Shown in pieces: positions 9,064 to 17,260 of a stretch of 64,000 nt of DNA. The notes below the pieces were generated by a model. The model was not told where the DNA came from. It worked only from the letters and a program-made list of their open reading frames with translations, and searched no databases. The translations under genes were made by a program, and so were the position numbers. The DNA lies in assembly GCF_023008405.1 (NCBI RefSeq), contig NZ_CP095376.1, positions 2,442,001 through 2,506,000 of the forward strand, read 5' to 3'. Positions within the stretch are counted from its first letter, which is position 1; each line of letters opens with the position of its first letter. The DNA comes from Amycolatopsis sp. FBCC-B4732 (lineage in GTDB: Bacteria > Actinomycetota > Actinomycetes > Mycobacteriales > Pseudonocardiaceae).

Positions 9064-9100
9064 CTGTCAAGCCTTGACAGGCCGGTGCCGGTGGTATGAA
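9064..9100 (+). promoter_or_regulatory. Candidate promoter overlapped by a dyad, upstream of GH64 gene
   Basis: TTGACA (9074-9079) is followed after 15 bp by TATGAA (9095-9100), a near-consensus sigma70-type pair on an otherwise GC-rich strand. The -35 box is inside a perfect dyad, ctgtcaag-c-cttgacag (9064-9080). A repressor bound there would block the promoter of the glucanase gene. The spacer is shorter than the usual 17. Confidence 0.5.
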
Positions 9101-9222
9101 CCTTTCTACCGATCGTCCCCGCCGGCCCCCGTGGGCATCCGCCCGGCGCTCAGGGGCGAGCCGGACGACGCCGTCCCCTGACCGGCGGCGGGTCCGCCCA
9201 CTTCCCCGGCCAGGGAGGAACC

Positions 9223-10584
9223 ATGCCCACGAACGCCCCGCCGCGGCTGCGTCGCCGCGGACCCAGCACCCGGCTGGCGACCTTGGCGGCGGCCCTCGCG
9301 GTCGCCGTGCTGGGGCTCGCCGCCCCCGACGCGAACGCGGCCGACCCCCTGATCTCCCAAGGCAAAGCCGTCACCGCGTCCTCGGTCGAGAACGCCGGGA
9401 CCCCCGCGACCGCCGCCGTGGACGGGAACACCGCCACCCGGTGGTCGTCGCAGTTCAGCGATCCACAGTGGATCCGGATCGACCTCGGCGGCGCCGCGAC
9501 GGTGAGCCAGGTCGTGCTGCGCTGGGAGGCCGCCTACGCCACGGCGTACCAGATCCAGCTGTCCGACAACGGATCCACCTGGTCCACTGTGTACCAGACG
9601 ACGACCGCCACCGGCGGCACCCAGACGCTGAACGTCACCGGCTCCGGGCGGTACGTGCGCCTGAACACCACCGCGCGGGCGACACCGTACGGCGTCTCGC
9701 TCTGGGAGTTCCAGGTCTACGGCACCGGCGGCGGCACCGTCCCGACGCAGCCCGGCACCCCGCCGGACTCGTTCTGGGGTGACACGAGCACCATTCCCGC
9801 CGCCCGCAACGTGCTCACCGTCAAGGTGCTCAACCGCACCAACGGCAAGTACCCGGACAGCCAGGTGTTCTGGAACTTCGGCGGCCAGACCCACTCGATC
9901 GCCGAGCAGCCCTACATCGACATGCCCGCCAACTCCGCCGGGCGGATGTACTTCTACCTCGGCACCCCGAACGGCCAGTACGCCGACTTCATCGAGTTCA
10001 CCGTCGGGCCGGACGTCTTCAACGGCAACACCACCCGCGTCGACGCGTTCGCGCTGAAGCTGGCGATGCGGCTGCACGCCCACGACGGCTACGACGTCCA
10101 GGTGGGCGACGACTACCCGACCTTCCAGGAGGACCGGTCGGCCACCTTCGCGAAGTTCCAGGCCGAGGTGCCGGCGGAGTTCAAGGGCCTGGCGACGGTG
10201 AACGCGCCGTACCGGATCCCCGCGCCGGGCAGCGCGCCGGACTTCCGCGCCGGCGGCAAGTACGCGAACTACTTCACCGCCTACGCGCAGTCGGTGGGCG
10301 TCAACGAGCCCACGTCGAACATCACCGGGTGCGCCGGCTCGCTGGCCGGCAACCCCGACATGTGCGCGGCGCTCAACCGGCACACCGCGCACCTCCCGCA
10401 GTCGCAGTGGCAGGACCCGGCGCGGTACTACCAGGCGGCGCCGGCGAACTACTACGCGAAGTTCTGGCACGACCACGGCATCAACGGCCTCGCGTACGGC
10501 TTCCCGTACGACGACGTGGCGGCGCAGTCCTCGTTCGTGTCCCACGGTGACCCGCAGTGGCTGGTGGTCGCCGTCGGCTGGTGA
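9223..10584 (+). CDS. Secreted GH64 beta-1,3-glucanase with F5/8C domain
   Basis: This is an exported enzyme of 453 residues that should cut beta-1,3-glucan (fungal wall or laminarin). Residues 1-40 are a signal peptide with a long Arg-rich n-region (RLRRRGPSTRLATLAAALAV) and an ANA cleavage site. Residues 45-165 form a discoidin-type (F5/8C) carbohydrate-binding domain (SSVENAGTPATAAVDGN, RWSSQFSDPQWIRIDLG). A Thr/Pro-rich linker leads to a GH64 thaumatin-like domain (about 185-453). There ADFIEFTVG and RVDAFALKLAMRLHAHDG hold the acidic residues expected for catalysis in this family. AGGGAGGAACC precedes the ATG. A terminator hairpin follows. It is a single-gene unit typical of soil saprophytes. 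Confidence 0.88.
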   Translation: MPTNAPPRLRRRGPSTRLATLAAALAVAVLGLAAPDANAADPLISQGKAVTASSVENAGTPATAAVDGNTATRWSSQFSDPQWIRIDLGGAATVSQVVLRWEAAYATAYQIQLSDNGSTWSTVYQTTTATGGTQTLNVTGSGRYVRLNTTARATPYGVSLWEFQVYGTGGGTVPTQPGTPPDSFWGDTSTIPAARNVLTVKVLNRTNGKYPDSQVFWNFGGQTHSIAEQPYIDMPANSAGRMYFYLGTPNGQYADFIEFTVGPDVFNGNTTRVDAFALKLAMRLHAHDGYDVQVGDDYPTFQEDRSATFAKFQAEVPAEFKGLATVNAPYRIPAPGSAPDFRAGGKYANYFTAYAQSVGVNEPTSNITGCAGSLAGNPDMCAALNRHTAHLPQSQWQDPARYYQAAPANYYAKFWHDHGINGLAYGFPYDDVAAQSSFVSHGDPQWLVVAVGW

Positions 10585-10592
10585 TCCCCGGT

Positions 10593-10630
10593 GACGACGG
10601 CGTGGCGGCCCCGGTCGCCACGCCGTCGTC
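10593..10630. terminator. Bidirectional terminator hairpin, 15-bp stem
   Basis: A perfect stem is formed by gacgacggcgtggcg (10593-10607) and its complement at 10616-10630, around an 8-base loop. It sits between the convergent glucanase and CGNR genes, 9 bp past the glucanase stop. Confidence 0.85.
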
Positions 10631-10642
10631 CGCTGTCCGGGC

Positions 10643-11197
10643 TCAGCTCGTGGTCGCGGCGGCGCGGCGGGCGCGGTAGGCGCGCATCTTGTGGCGGGCG
10701 CCGCAGACCGACGTCTCGCACCAGCGGCTCACCGCGTTGGGGGAGCGGTCGTAGTAGGCCCACAGGCAGTCTTCGGCACCGCAGATCTTCAAGCGCGCCA
10801 ACGAGCCGTCGAGGCGCGCGGTGACCAGCGTGGCCAGCACCCGGGTGATCGCCGTGTCCAGCGCGGTGGCGCCGTCGCCGACGAACTCCGCGCCGGGCGG
10901 GCCGGCCTGCAGGAGCGGGCGGGTGCCGGTGCGGGCCAGCTCGCCGTTGAGCACGGCCGCCGCGGCGGGTGCGCCCTCGCCGCCGTGCAGCAGCTGCCGC
11001 AGCGCCTCGCGGACCCGGCTCATCCGGGTCAGGTCCGCCTCCGACGGCCGGGCCGGGCAGGGCAGTCCCTGCGCTTCGGTCCACGCCAGCAGGCCGGCCG
11101 GCGCGGTGAAGTCGTCCCGGTCCTCCAGCAGCTCGCGGGTGTTCACCAGGCTCTGGAGCACGGTGAGCGGGGGTGGTGCCGCCGGTCTCGGGGTCAT
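10643..11197 (-). CDS. CGNR zinc-finger (ABATE) regulator
   Basis: This 184-residue protein has an N-terminal ABATE domain ([14 protein letters not shown] start, all helical). Its C-terminal zinc finger reads KICGAEDCLWAYYDRS, then RWCETSVCGARHKMRAYRAR. The family signature CGNR appears here as CGAR, and all four Cys are kept. These proteins are taken to be DNA-binding regulators in actinomycetes. The gene is divergent from the AzlCD transporter genes, and the shared region holds repeated GGTTACCA elements. Regulation of the transporter is therefore a fair inference. The start is ATG at 11197. Confidence 0.85.
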   Translation of the reverse strand: MTPRPAAPPPLTVLQSLVNTRELLEDRDDFTAPAGLLAWTEAQGLPCPARPSEADLTRMSRVREALRQLLHGGEGAPAAAAVLNGELARTGTRPLLQAGPPGAEFVGDGATALDTAITRVLATLVTARLDGSLARLKICGAEDCLWAYYDRSPNAVSRWCETSVCGARHKMRAYRARRAAATTS

Positions 11198-11205
11198 GAC
11201 CAGCA

Positions 11206-11332
11206 GGTTACCAGTAAGTTCGTCCGCTGGTTACCACGAATGGCGCAATCCGGGGCGTTTCAGGTGTTTACCGAGAAATATTCCGGGTACTGCCACTCGG
11301 CTGGGTTACCAACACTCGGCTTGGTTGGTAAC
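11206..11332. promoter_or_regulatory. GGTTACCA repeat region between CGNR gene and azlCD
   Basis: GGTTACCA occurs at 11206-11213, 11229-11236 and 11304-11311. The last copy is part of a perfect 9-bp inverted repeat, gttaccaac (11305-11313) and gttggtaac (11324-11332), with a 10-bp spacer. These sites cover the divergent promoters and are good operator candidates for the CGNR protein. Confidence 0.65.
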
Positions 11333-11364
11333 GTCGATCGTATCAAGCCGAGGAGGTGAACATC

Positions 11365-12048
11365 GTGACCGAAACCACCGCTGAACGCCGTTCACCGGCC
11401 CGGGTCGTGCGCCCGGTGCTGCCGGTGGCCGCGGCCGACCTGGCGGACGGCATGGCCTTCGGTGCCCTCGCGGCCTCGGTCGGGATGGGTGTGCTGGCCC
11501 CCGTGGCCATGTCGCTGCTGGTGTTCTCCGGCAGCGCCCAGTACGGCGCCGTCGCGGTCATCGGGCAGCACGGCTCGGTCTGGGCCGTGGTCGGTGCCGC
11601 GGCCGCGCTCAACGCGCGTTACCTGTTGATGGGCACCACGATCGCCCCGGCGCTGACCGGGTCGGCGTGGTCGCGGGCGGGGACGGCGCTGCTGATCACC
11701 GACGGGTCCTGGGCGATCGCCCACCGCGGTGACGGGCGCTACGACCTGCGGACCCTGCGCGTGGCCGGAGCGCTGTGCCTGTGCGGCTGGACGGCGGGGA
11801 CGGCGCTGGGCGCCATCCTCGGCGACGCCATCGGCGACCCGGGCCGGCTCGGCCTGGACGCCGCCTACCCGGTGTTCTTCCTCGGCTTGCTGCGCGCGCA
11901 CCTGAAAACCGCGCGTGCGTGGATCCTGGCGGTCCTCGGCGTCGTCGCGGCGGGTGCGCTGGTTTCGTGGGCGCCCCCGGGTGTCCCGGTGCTGGTCGCC
12001 GGCGCCGCGGGTGCCGTGGCCGGCGCGGCCTTGGGGGTGCGGCGATGA
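11365..12048 (+). CDS. azlC: AzlC-family branched-chain amino acid exporter subunit
   Basis: This is the large membrane subunit of an AzlCD exporter, which pumps branched-chain amino acids or analogues out of the cell. The 227-residue protein has about six hydrophobic segments, and the family-typical ADLADGMAFGALAASVGMGVLAPVAMSLLVFSGSAQY is visible near the N-terminus. The start is GTG at 11365 because AGGAGG at 11351-11356 lies 8 bases before it; an earlier GTG would overlap the ribosome site. The ATGA overlap with the next gene shows translational coupling. It is probably controlled by the divergent CGNR protein through the GGTTACCA sites. Confidence 0.9.
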   Translation: MTETTAERRSPARVVRPVLPVAAADLADGMAFGALAASVGMGVLAPVAMSLLVFSGSAQYGAVAVIGQHGSVWAVVGAAAALNARYLLMGTTIAPALTGSAWSRAGTALLITDGSWAIAHRGDGRYDLRTLRVAGALCLCGWTAGTALGAILGDAIGDPGRLGLDAAYPVFFLGLLRAHLKTARAWILAVLGVVAAGALVSWAPPGVPVLVAGAAGAVAGAALGVRR

Positions 12049-12365
12049 CGTACCAATGGGTGATCGTGCTGGCGCTCGGCGCCACCGCGCTCACGTTGCG
12101 GGTGGTCGTGCCGCTCGCGGCGGGCGGGCGGGAACTGCCTCCCTGGCTGCGCAACGCGCTGACGTGCGCGACCCCGGCCCTCATCGCCGGGCTCGTGGTC
12201 ACCTTGCTGTGGCCGACCTCGGGGGACGTGTCTTCGACGCGGACGCTCACCGCGCTGGCGGGCGTCGGCGCCGGGGTCGCGTTGCTGGCCGGCAAGCGGT
12301 CCATCCTGACCGCGATGATCGGCGCCGCCGTCGTGAGCGCTGTGCTGCGCCTCGTGTTCGGCTGA
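12045..12365 (+). CDS. azlD: AzlD-family exporter small subunit
   Basis: This is the small partner of AzlC, 106 residues with three or four membrane segments (VIVLALGATALTLRVVVPLA, then ALIAGLVVTLLW, then VGAGVALLAGKRSILTAMIGAAVVSAVLRLVFG). Its ATG overlaps the AzlC stop as ATGA. The length and gene order are standard for AzlCD pairs. The substrate specificity is not visible. Confidence 0.88.
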   Translation: MTYQWVIVLALGATALTLRVVVPLAAGGRELPPWLRNALTCATPALIAGLVVTLLWPTSGDVSSTRTLTALAGVGAGVALLAGKRSILTAMIGAAVVSAVLRLVFG

Positions 12366-12829
12366 TTCCGAAGTCGGGGCAAGCGACTCGGCCGTGAATC
12401 GCAGGAAAAGCTCGCAGGTTCGAAAAGTGTGCTCATCCCGCGGAGAGGATGAAGGGGATGACGGGGCGATGCTGGTCTTTTGGAGTGAAGGACGTTGCCG
12501 TACCGGCCACGGCGGGTGAAAGCGCCGAGAGCTGCCGCCCGCCCGATGGGAGCAGTTTCCCGGTCCGGGCCGGGTGGTATCCGCAAACCGGAAAACAAAA
12601 GGTCGTCCACCGGCGGGAAAACGCCGCGGATGCCGATCGGGGGAACGTCGTCGTGAAAGGTACCGTGCCGGTGGTTTGCCACCGGCCGCTGGGAGGTTTC
12701 GTGTCCGGGTCCGGGTTGCTCCACCGCCGCGAGGACGCGGCCGATCGGAGAACTGCTCAACGCGACCACGGCGTGCGTGCGGCGGTGCCGCGAAAATCCA
12801 CCCCGTTCAGCGAAAGGAACACTCGCCCG
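12366..12829. other. Intergenic region before LysR gene
   Basis: This stretch of about 460 bp has no gene I can support, although open frames run through it because of the base composition. It contains one small hairpin, gccggtgg (12667-12674) with its complement at 12679-12686. The 3' part, together with the palindrome that follows, forms the upstream region of the LysR gene. Confidence 0.5.
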
Positions 12830-12853
12830 GGTACGGGGTTCGAACCCCGTACC
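12830..12853. promoter_or_regulatory. Perfect 24-bp palindrome upstream of LysR gene
   Basis: The half site ggtacggggttc (12830-12841) is followed directly by its exact complement (12842-12853). It lies 17 bp upstream of the LysR start. The length and perfection point to an operator or a processed transcript end rather than chance. The core GGGGTTCGAACCCC looks like a tRNA T-arm, but the stem-loop geometry is wrong and no tRNA fits around it. Confidence 0.6.
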
Positions 12854-12870
12854 GCTCGCGCGGACCGGTG

Positions 12871-13806
12871 GTGAACCGAGCTGTGGACACCGCATCGTTG
12901 ACGACCTTCCTGAGCGTCGCCGAGAAGTCCAGCTTCACCAAGGCGGCCGGTGACCTGAGCGTCGCCCAGCCGACGGTCACCGCCCGGATCAAGAAACTGG
13001 AGCGCGACCTCGCCTGCGACCTGTTCCACCGCACCGGCGCGCTCGTCCGGCTCACCACGGCGGGCCAGCGCTTCCGGCGCTACGCCCACAAGATCGTGAA
13101 GCTGAGCCGGCTGGCGGAGGAGACCGTGCTGGAAGGCACCGCGGTCGGCGACGTGCTGACCGTCGGCGCCGACAGCGGCCTCACGTCCTACCGGCTGGTG
13201 CCGATCGTCGAGTACCTGTACCGGCGGCACCCCGAGCTCGCACTGGAGATCCGGCCGCTGGAAGAAGACCCGTGGAGCCGGATCGGCGATTCCGATGTGG
13301 ACTGTGCCTTTTTCATCGACGTCTGCGAATCGTCGTCGAAGGCCGACTCGACGTTGCTGTGCCCGGAGCCGCTCGTGGTGGTCGCCGGCCAGGACGGCCC
13401 GGTCGGCTCGGAGCCGGTCCCGACGGCGCGCTTGGCGCGGCAACCCCTGCTGTGCGCCCATCGGGGAAGCGGTTACCAGCGGCTGTTCGAGCGCACACTG
13501 GGCGACGCCGCCGACACCCGGGTGCGTGCCCTGACGTTCGGCTCGATCGACGCGGTGAAGCACGCGCTGACGGCGGGCCTGGGTATTTCCCTGCTGCCCC
13601 GCCTCAGCGTGGCGAAGGAGCTGGCGGAGGGCCGTCTGGTGGAGGTGCCGTGGACGGCGCCGTTCCAGGTCTTCACCCAGGTCGCCTGGCACCGCGAAAT
13701 CCGCACGGACCCGAGGTTTTCGGTGTTGCTGGACGCGGCCGCCCGCGCGACGGCGGAGCAGGTCGCGGACGCGGGCATGCGCCCGGCTCGCCGTTCTGCT
13801 CTCTGA
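12871..13806 (+). CDS. LysR-family regulator
   Basis: This 311-residue LysR-type regulator has an N-terminal winged helix-turn-helix (SLTTFLSVAEKSSFTKAAGD, then TARIKKLERDLACDLFHR). The effector domain spans about residues 95-300 (GDVLTVGADSGLTSYRLVPIV to GLGISLLPRLSVAKELAEG). I chose GTG at 12871 by the usual LysR N-terminus; GTG at 12868 or 12883 is possible. It is followed by a terminator hairpin and by the leftward biosynthetic operon, which converges on it. No divergent target gene is adjacent, so its target is not clear. The upstream palindrome could be its own operator. Confidence 0.9.
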   Translation: MNRAVDTASLTTFLSVAEKSSFTKAAGDLSVAQPTVTARIKKLERDLACDLFHRTGALVRLTTAGQRFRRYAHKIVKLSRLAEETVLEGTAVGDVLTVGADSGLTSYRLVPIVEYLYRRHPELALEIRPLEEDPWSRIGDSDVDCAFFIDVCESSSKADSTLLCPEPLVVVAGQDGPVGSEPVPTARLARQPLLCAHRGSGYQRLFERTLGDAADTRVRALTFGSIDAVKHALTAGLGISLLPRLSVAKELAEGRLVEVPWTAPFQVFTQVAWHREIRTDPRFSVLLDAAARATAEQVADAGMRPARRSAL

Positions 13807-13826
13807 ACCGAGTTCGCCCGGCAAGA

Positions 13827-13857
13827 AGCCCGGCCCGCCGATCCGGCGGACCGGGCT
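13827..13857. terminator. Terminator hairpin after LysR gene
   Basis: Arms agcccggcccgccg (13827-13840) and cggcggaccgggct (13844-13857) pair around atc with one mismatch. It lies 20 bp past the LysR stop. An almost identical hairpin is found at 14195-14225, so the two converging transcription units end on copies of the same element. Confidence 0.8.
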
Positions 13858-13978
13858 TTCGGGCTTCGAGCGTCTGGGATCGCCAAGGGGCCTGCCGCCG
13901 ACGATTGCGGTGCGGGGTTGCGGCACGCAGACCTCGCGGGCTGGTGCCGATCCGGCTGGGGACGCGGCCGGCCGAAGG

Positions 13979-14120
13979 GCCGGCCTGCCGGAAGGCCGGC
14001 CTGCCGGAAGCGGGCGAGGGCGCGGGAAGCAGCCGAGCGCCGGGGCCGCCAAAGCAGCCGAGCGCCGGGCCCCGCCGGAAGCAGGCCGAGCGCCAGGCCT
14101 TCCGCGAAGCAGGTGCCGGG
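13979..14120. repeat. GC-rich short-repeat tract between the two hairpins
   Basis: Between the paired terminators the DNA is built of short repeats: ggccggcctgccggaa twice in tandem near 13979, and aagcagccgagcgccgggg-like units near 14030, 14053 and 14080. No coding gene is supported in 13858-14194. The tract could be a slippage-prone spacer or a decayed repeat array. Confidence 0.5.
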
Positions 14121-14194
14121 CGTTCCTGATCGCTCACCCCCGAGAGGGTTTCGCCGCCGCCCGTGAGGCACTGTGGCCAGCAGCGCTTAGCAAA

Positions 14195-14225
14195 AGCCCG
14201 GCCCGCCGATCCGGCGGGCCGGGCT
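14195..14225. terminator. Terminator hairpin after the leftward biosynthetic operon
   Basis: A perfect 14-bp stem, agcccggcccgccg (14195-14208) with its complement at 14212-14225, has atc as the loop. It is placed 10 bp past the end of the flavin reductase gene and is a near copy of the hairpin at 13827-13857. Confidence 0.85.
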
Positions 14226-14235
14226 CTCCGGCTCC

Positions 14236-14754
14236 TCAAGCCCCCAACGGGTACTGCTCCCTCCCGTAGAGCACCGTCGGGGCCGCGTTCGTGTCCCGCA
14301 GCCAGACCACCTTGCCCACCACCACCGTGTGATCCAGCAGCGTCGCGGTGTCTCCCACCTCGCAGACCAGCGCCATCCCCGCCGCCGAGAGCACCGGGAT
14401 GCTGCGCTCCGGCTGCCACGGGACGCCGTCGAAGCGCTCGGCCGGGCTGCCCGTCGCGAACTTGCGGGTCAGCGCCCGCTGGGACCAGGACAGTGTGTTG
14501 ACGGCGAACGATCCCGTGCCGAGGATCGCCGCGAGGGTGCGGCTGTGGGTGCCCAACGACACCAGGACGCTCGGGGTGTCCGCCGAAAGGGACATCACCG
14601 CGTTGGCCGTGCAGCCGACCGGGGTGTCCTCGGTGACCGTCGTCAACACCGTGACGCCGGTCGGCAGTTTCGCGATCGCGCGGCAAAACCCCTCCGTCGG
14701 CACCAGGTCCGGTACGGTGCCGAGCGGGGCCTTCGTGGCTTGTGCGGTTGCCAT
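14236..14754 (-). CDS. Flavin reductase (FMN-binding, HpaC/BtrV type)
   Basis: This small NAD(P)H:flavin oxidoreductase of 172 residues has the flavin-binding pattern LPTGVTVLTTV, CTANAVMSLSADTPSVLVSLG and SFAVNTLSWSQRALTRKFA. Such enzymes deliver reduced flavin to two-component monooxygenases, halogenases or dehydrogenase-fold oxygenases. It is the last gene of the leftward operon, and its likely clients are the two acyl-CoA-dehydrogenase-fold proteins upstream. GAAGGGAAG precedes the ATG at 14754. An alternative ATG at 14784 overlaps the previous stop (ATGA) and would add 10 residues. Butirosin uses a similar reductase with its monooxygenase. Confidence 0.88.
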   Translation of the reverse strand: MATAQATKAPLGTVPDLVPTEGFCRAIAKLPTGVTVLTTVTEDTPVGCTANAVMSLSADTPSVLVSLGTHSRTLAAILGTGSFAVNTLSWSQRALTRKFATGSPAERFDGVPWQPERSIPVLSAAGMALVCEVGDTATLLDHTVVVGKVVWLRDTNAAPTVLYGREQYPLGA

Positions 14755-14780
14755 GGTCTTCCCTTCCGGTGCGCCGGCGG

Positions 14781-16304
14781 TCATCCGCGCTGCCCGATCG
14801 CGTGCGCGGTGAGTGCCGAACGGTCGATCTTGCCGTTGACGTTGAGCGGCAGCGTGTCCAGCACCGTGAGCCGGCGGGGCACCATGTACCCGGGCAGCCG
14901 GGCGGCCGCCGCGGTGAGCAGCCGGTCGGGGTCGAGGCCCGAACCCGTGCACACCGCTTCGAGCTCGGTCGTGCCGCCGCTGCCGGGCAGGGCCAGCACG
15001 ATCGCGTCGCGCACCGCCTCCTGGTCCCGCAGCACGGCCTCGATCTCGCCGAGCTCGACGCGGTAGCCCTGCACCTTCACCTGCTGGTCCGACCGTCCCA
15101 AGTGGACGAGCGCACCGTCCTGCCAGGACACCCGGTCCCCGGTGCGGTACCAGGCGGTGTCGTCGAGCTCGTCGTCCGCGCCGTGCAGCCGCGCGGTCTC
15201 CTCGCCCGGGCCGAAGTGGTAGAACCGCCCTTCGTTGGCGGCCGGGTCGAGGTAGCCGGGGAAGCGCTGGGGGCCGCGGGCGCAGAGTTCGCCCTCCACG
15301 GCGGGACGGCCCTGGTCGTCGAGCACGACGTGGCTGACGCTGGGGTGGGGGCGCCCGATCGGCACGGTCCCGTTGGGCGTCACCGGCCAGTCCGCCGGGT
15401 CGGCCGGCAGCCGGAACTCGGCGCAGCTGATCGTCAGTTCCGTGGGCCCGTACAGGTTTTCCACGACGCCGCCGGGTGCGGCGCGCTGCCACGCCTCGGC
15501 CTGGTGCGTGGTCAGCGGCTCGCCGCAGAAGAGGCTCCAGCGCAGTGACGGCATGCTGTCCGGCCGCAGGCTGCGCAGCCGCTGGGCGTAGGACACCATC
15601 GACGGCACGGCGAACCAGTGCGTGAGCCGCTTCTCCGCGACGAACCGCACCGGCGCCAGCAGGTCCTCGCGGCTGGGGACGACGAGCGTCGCACCGCCGC
15701 TCCACGCCGTGAACATGTCGAACACCGACAGGTCGAAGGTCAGGTCGAACGTCTGCGAGACGCGGCTGCCCGGCGCCATCCCGTACCGCGGCACGACGTG
15801 GCCGAGGTAGGCGCAGACGTTGCGGTGCCGGATCGGGACGCCCTTGGGCTTCCCGGTCGAGCCCGAGGTGAACAGGATGTAGGCCAGGTCACCGGTGCGC
15901 GGCTCCGGCGGGGTGCGCGCGGCGCCGTCGCTAGGTTCGGCCATCACCAGTTCCGGCACGCCGAGCCCGGCCGTCTCCTCGGTGAGGACCAGGTCGAGGC
16001 CGGCGGCTTCGGCGATCATCCGGTTGCGCTCTTGGGGAAAGGCCGGGTTGAGCGGGACGGCGGTGCTGCCGAGCCGGTGCGCGGCCAGGTAACCGGCGTA
16101 CGTCAGCACGCTGCGCTCGGCCAGGATGCCGATCCGGGCGGGCACGGACCCCACCGCGGTGACGGCTTCGGCGGCGATGTGCCCGGCGAGCTCTCGCAGT
16201 CCGGCGTAGGTCAGGGTGCGCGCTCCGACTTCGAGCGCTGGTTCGGCGGCGTGCTTTTCGGCCGACTCGGCGAACCACTGGTACAGGGTCTCCATGGTGC
16301 TCAT
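14781..16304 (-). CDS. Stand-alone amino acid adenylation enzyme
   Basis: This 507-residue adenylate-forming enzyme has no carrier domain. Core motifs are present: [13 protein letters not shown] (A3), NLYGPTE (A5), YRTGD (A7) and NGKIDR with the catalytic Lys (A10). The segment [13 protein letters not shown] is, from memory, like L-prolyl-AMP ligases of pyrrole pathways (PltF/RedM type) and like DltA, so proline is one candidate substrate but not proven. It should load an amino acid onto one of the free carrier proteins of the operon. ATG at 16304 overlaps the stop of the preceding BtrH-like gene. If proline is loaded, an acyl-CoA-dehydrogenase-like partner could oxidise it to a pyrrole. Confidence 0.85.
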   Translation of the reverse strand: MSTMETLYQWFAESAEKHAAEPALEVGARTLTYAGLRELAGHIAAEAVTAVGSVPARIGILAERSVLTYAGYLAAHRLGSTAVPLNPAFPQERNRMIAEAAGLDLVLTEETAGLGVPELVMAEPSDGAARTPPEPRTGDLAYILFTSGSTGKPKGVPIRHRNVCAYLGHVVPRYGMAPGSRVSQTFDLTFDLSVFDMFTAWSGGATLVVPSREDLLAPVRFVAEKRLTHWFAVPSMVSYAQRLRSLRPDSMPSLRWSLFCGEPLTTHQAEAWQRAAPGGVVENLYGPTELTISCAEFRLPADPADWPVTPNGTVPIGRPHPSVSHVVLDDQGRPAVEGELCARGPQRFPGYLDPAANEGRFYHFGPGEETARLHGADDELDDTAWYRTGDRVSWQDGALVHLGRSDQQVKVQGYRVELGEIEAVLRDQEAVRDAIVLALPGSGGTTELEAVCTGSGLDPDRLLTAAAARLPGYMVPRRLTVLDTLPLNVNGKIDRSALTAHAIGQRG

Positions 16305-17236
16305 GCCTCCGATACGGGCTCGGTGGTCGTCTTTTCCTGGACGCGCAGCAGGTCGTCGAAGGTCCGCCGCAGCAGGCCGGCGCGCGGCCGCCCCCGGACG
16401 GCGGATTCCGCGGCGAACCGGACGACCTTCGGCAGCTCGCCCCAGCTGACCGCCGCCGCGGCCGCGGCCTCCGCGCAGATGTCGCCGTTCGCGGCGAGCA
16501 CTTCGAGGTGGTAGGTGTAGTGCCGGCTCGCCGCCCAGAGGTCGTCGCCGTAGCGGGCGGCGGCGGTCTCGTCCCCGGTCAGCACGTCGCTGACGCGCTC
16601 GAGCGTCTCGGGCAGGCCGTGCGTCCAGGGGGCCGGGTCGTCGGCGGGGGTTTCGCCGGTGGTGCGGGCCAGCCAGCGGAACCGGTCGGCGTGCACCGGT
16701 TCGGCGGCAGTGCCGAGCGCGTAGCGGTCGCGGTTGGCGATCTCCGCCGGCCACGGTGTGTGCGGGGCCAGCGCGCGCTCCAGCGTGGCGTCGTCCAGCC
16801 AGCCGAGGAACGGTTCCTGTTCGCCCAGCGGGGTCAGCGCGCGGAAGTGGTCGGCCACCAGCCACCGCCCGTCACGCCGGGCGAGCAGCAGCAGCCAGTG
16901 CGGTGAGTGCGCGGTCTCGTGCGCCGGCGACCAGGGCAGGTGGAAGGTGTCGGCGACGGTCAGCACCCGCCCCGACTGGGCGATCTCGGCGTGGAACCCG
17001 GCCGCGGCCCCCTCCCAGCCGGTCGCGCCGAAGTAGCCGAGCGGTGCGCCGTCTTCGACGCGGGTGTGCTGGGAGAACACCAGGTCCCCGGGCCCGCTGT
17101 CGCTGCGGACCGCCAGCCGGACGGCGTGCGCCAGCCGGGTCTTGACGCCGGGGTCGTCGACTTCGAGGTAGGCCACCAGGTTGGTGGTGTAGCAGCTGAG
17201 TTCCGGGACTACGTCCGGGGCGTTGATGAGGTGCAC
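16301..17236 (-). CDS. BtrH-like acyltransferase/peptidase-fold protein
   Basis: This 311-residue protein resembles the N-terminal domain of butirosin protein BtrH, a papain/NlpC-like fold that moves an acyl group from a carrier protein to an acceptor. A Cys sits near the N-terminus ([14 protein letters not shown]). The family pattern DxxHLPW....H..H is seen as [20 protein letters not shown], followed by a VADHF strand. Cys, His and Asp could form the active triad. The C-terminal half is helical and unassigned. AGGGAGG stands 5 bases before the GTG. A second BtrH-like domain is encoded at 23445-24548 and shares the DxxHLPWxP signature. The family call rests on motif memory, so the exact activity is uncertain. 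Confidence 0.62.
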   Translation of the reverse strand: MHLINAPDVVPELSCYTTNLVAYLEVDDPGVKTRLAHAVRLAVRSDSGPGDLVFSQHTRVEDGAPLGYFGATGWEGAAAGFHAEIAQSGRVLTVADTFHLPWSPAHETAHSPHWLLLLARRDGRWLVADHFRALTPLGEQEPFLGWLDDATLERALAPHTPWPAEIANRDRYALGTAAEPVHADRFRWLARTTGETPADDPAPWTHGLPETLERVSDVLTGDETAAARYGDDLWAASRHYTYHLEVLAANGDICAEAAAAAAVSWGELPKVVRFAAESAVRGRPRAGLLRRTFDDLLRVQEKTTTEPVSEA

Positions 17237-17260
17237 GTCGACCTCCCTTGTCGTGGTGGG

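Noticed and set aside
9143..9222. A longer GH64 product starting upstream of 9223
   Set aside because: The ATG at 9223 has AGGGAGGAACC before it and begins a normal signal peptide. Upstream frames lack both.
12830..12853. tRNA T-arm-like sequence (GGGGTTCGAACCCC)
   Set aside because: The loop is one base off for a T-arm stem, and no acceptor, D or anticodon arms fit around it. It is a plain palindrome.
14781..16304. Calling the stand-alone adenylation enzyme a prolyl-AMP ligase outright
   Set aside because: Only the [11 protein letters not shown] segment points that way. DltA-like enzymes share part of it, and there is no halogenase or classic pyrrole set, so the substrate is left open.
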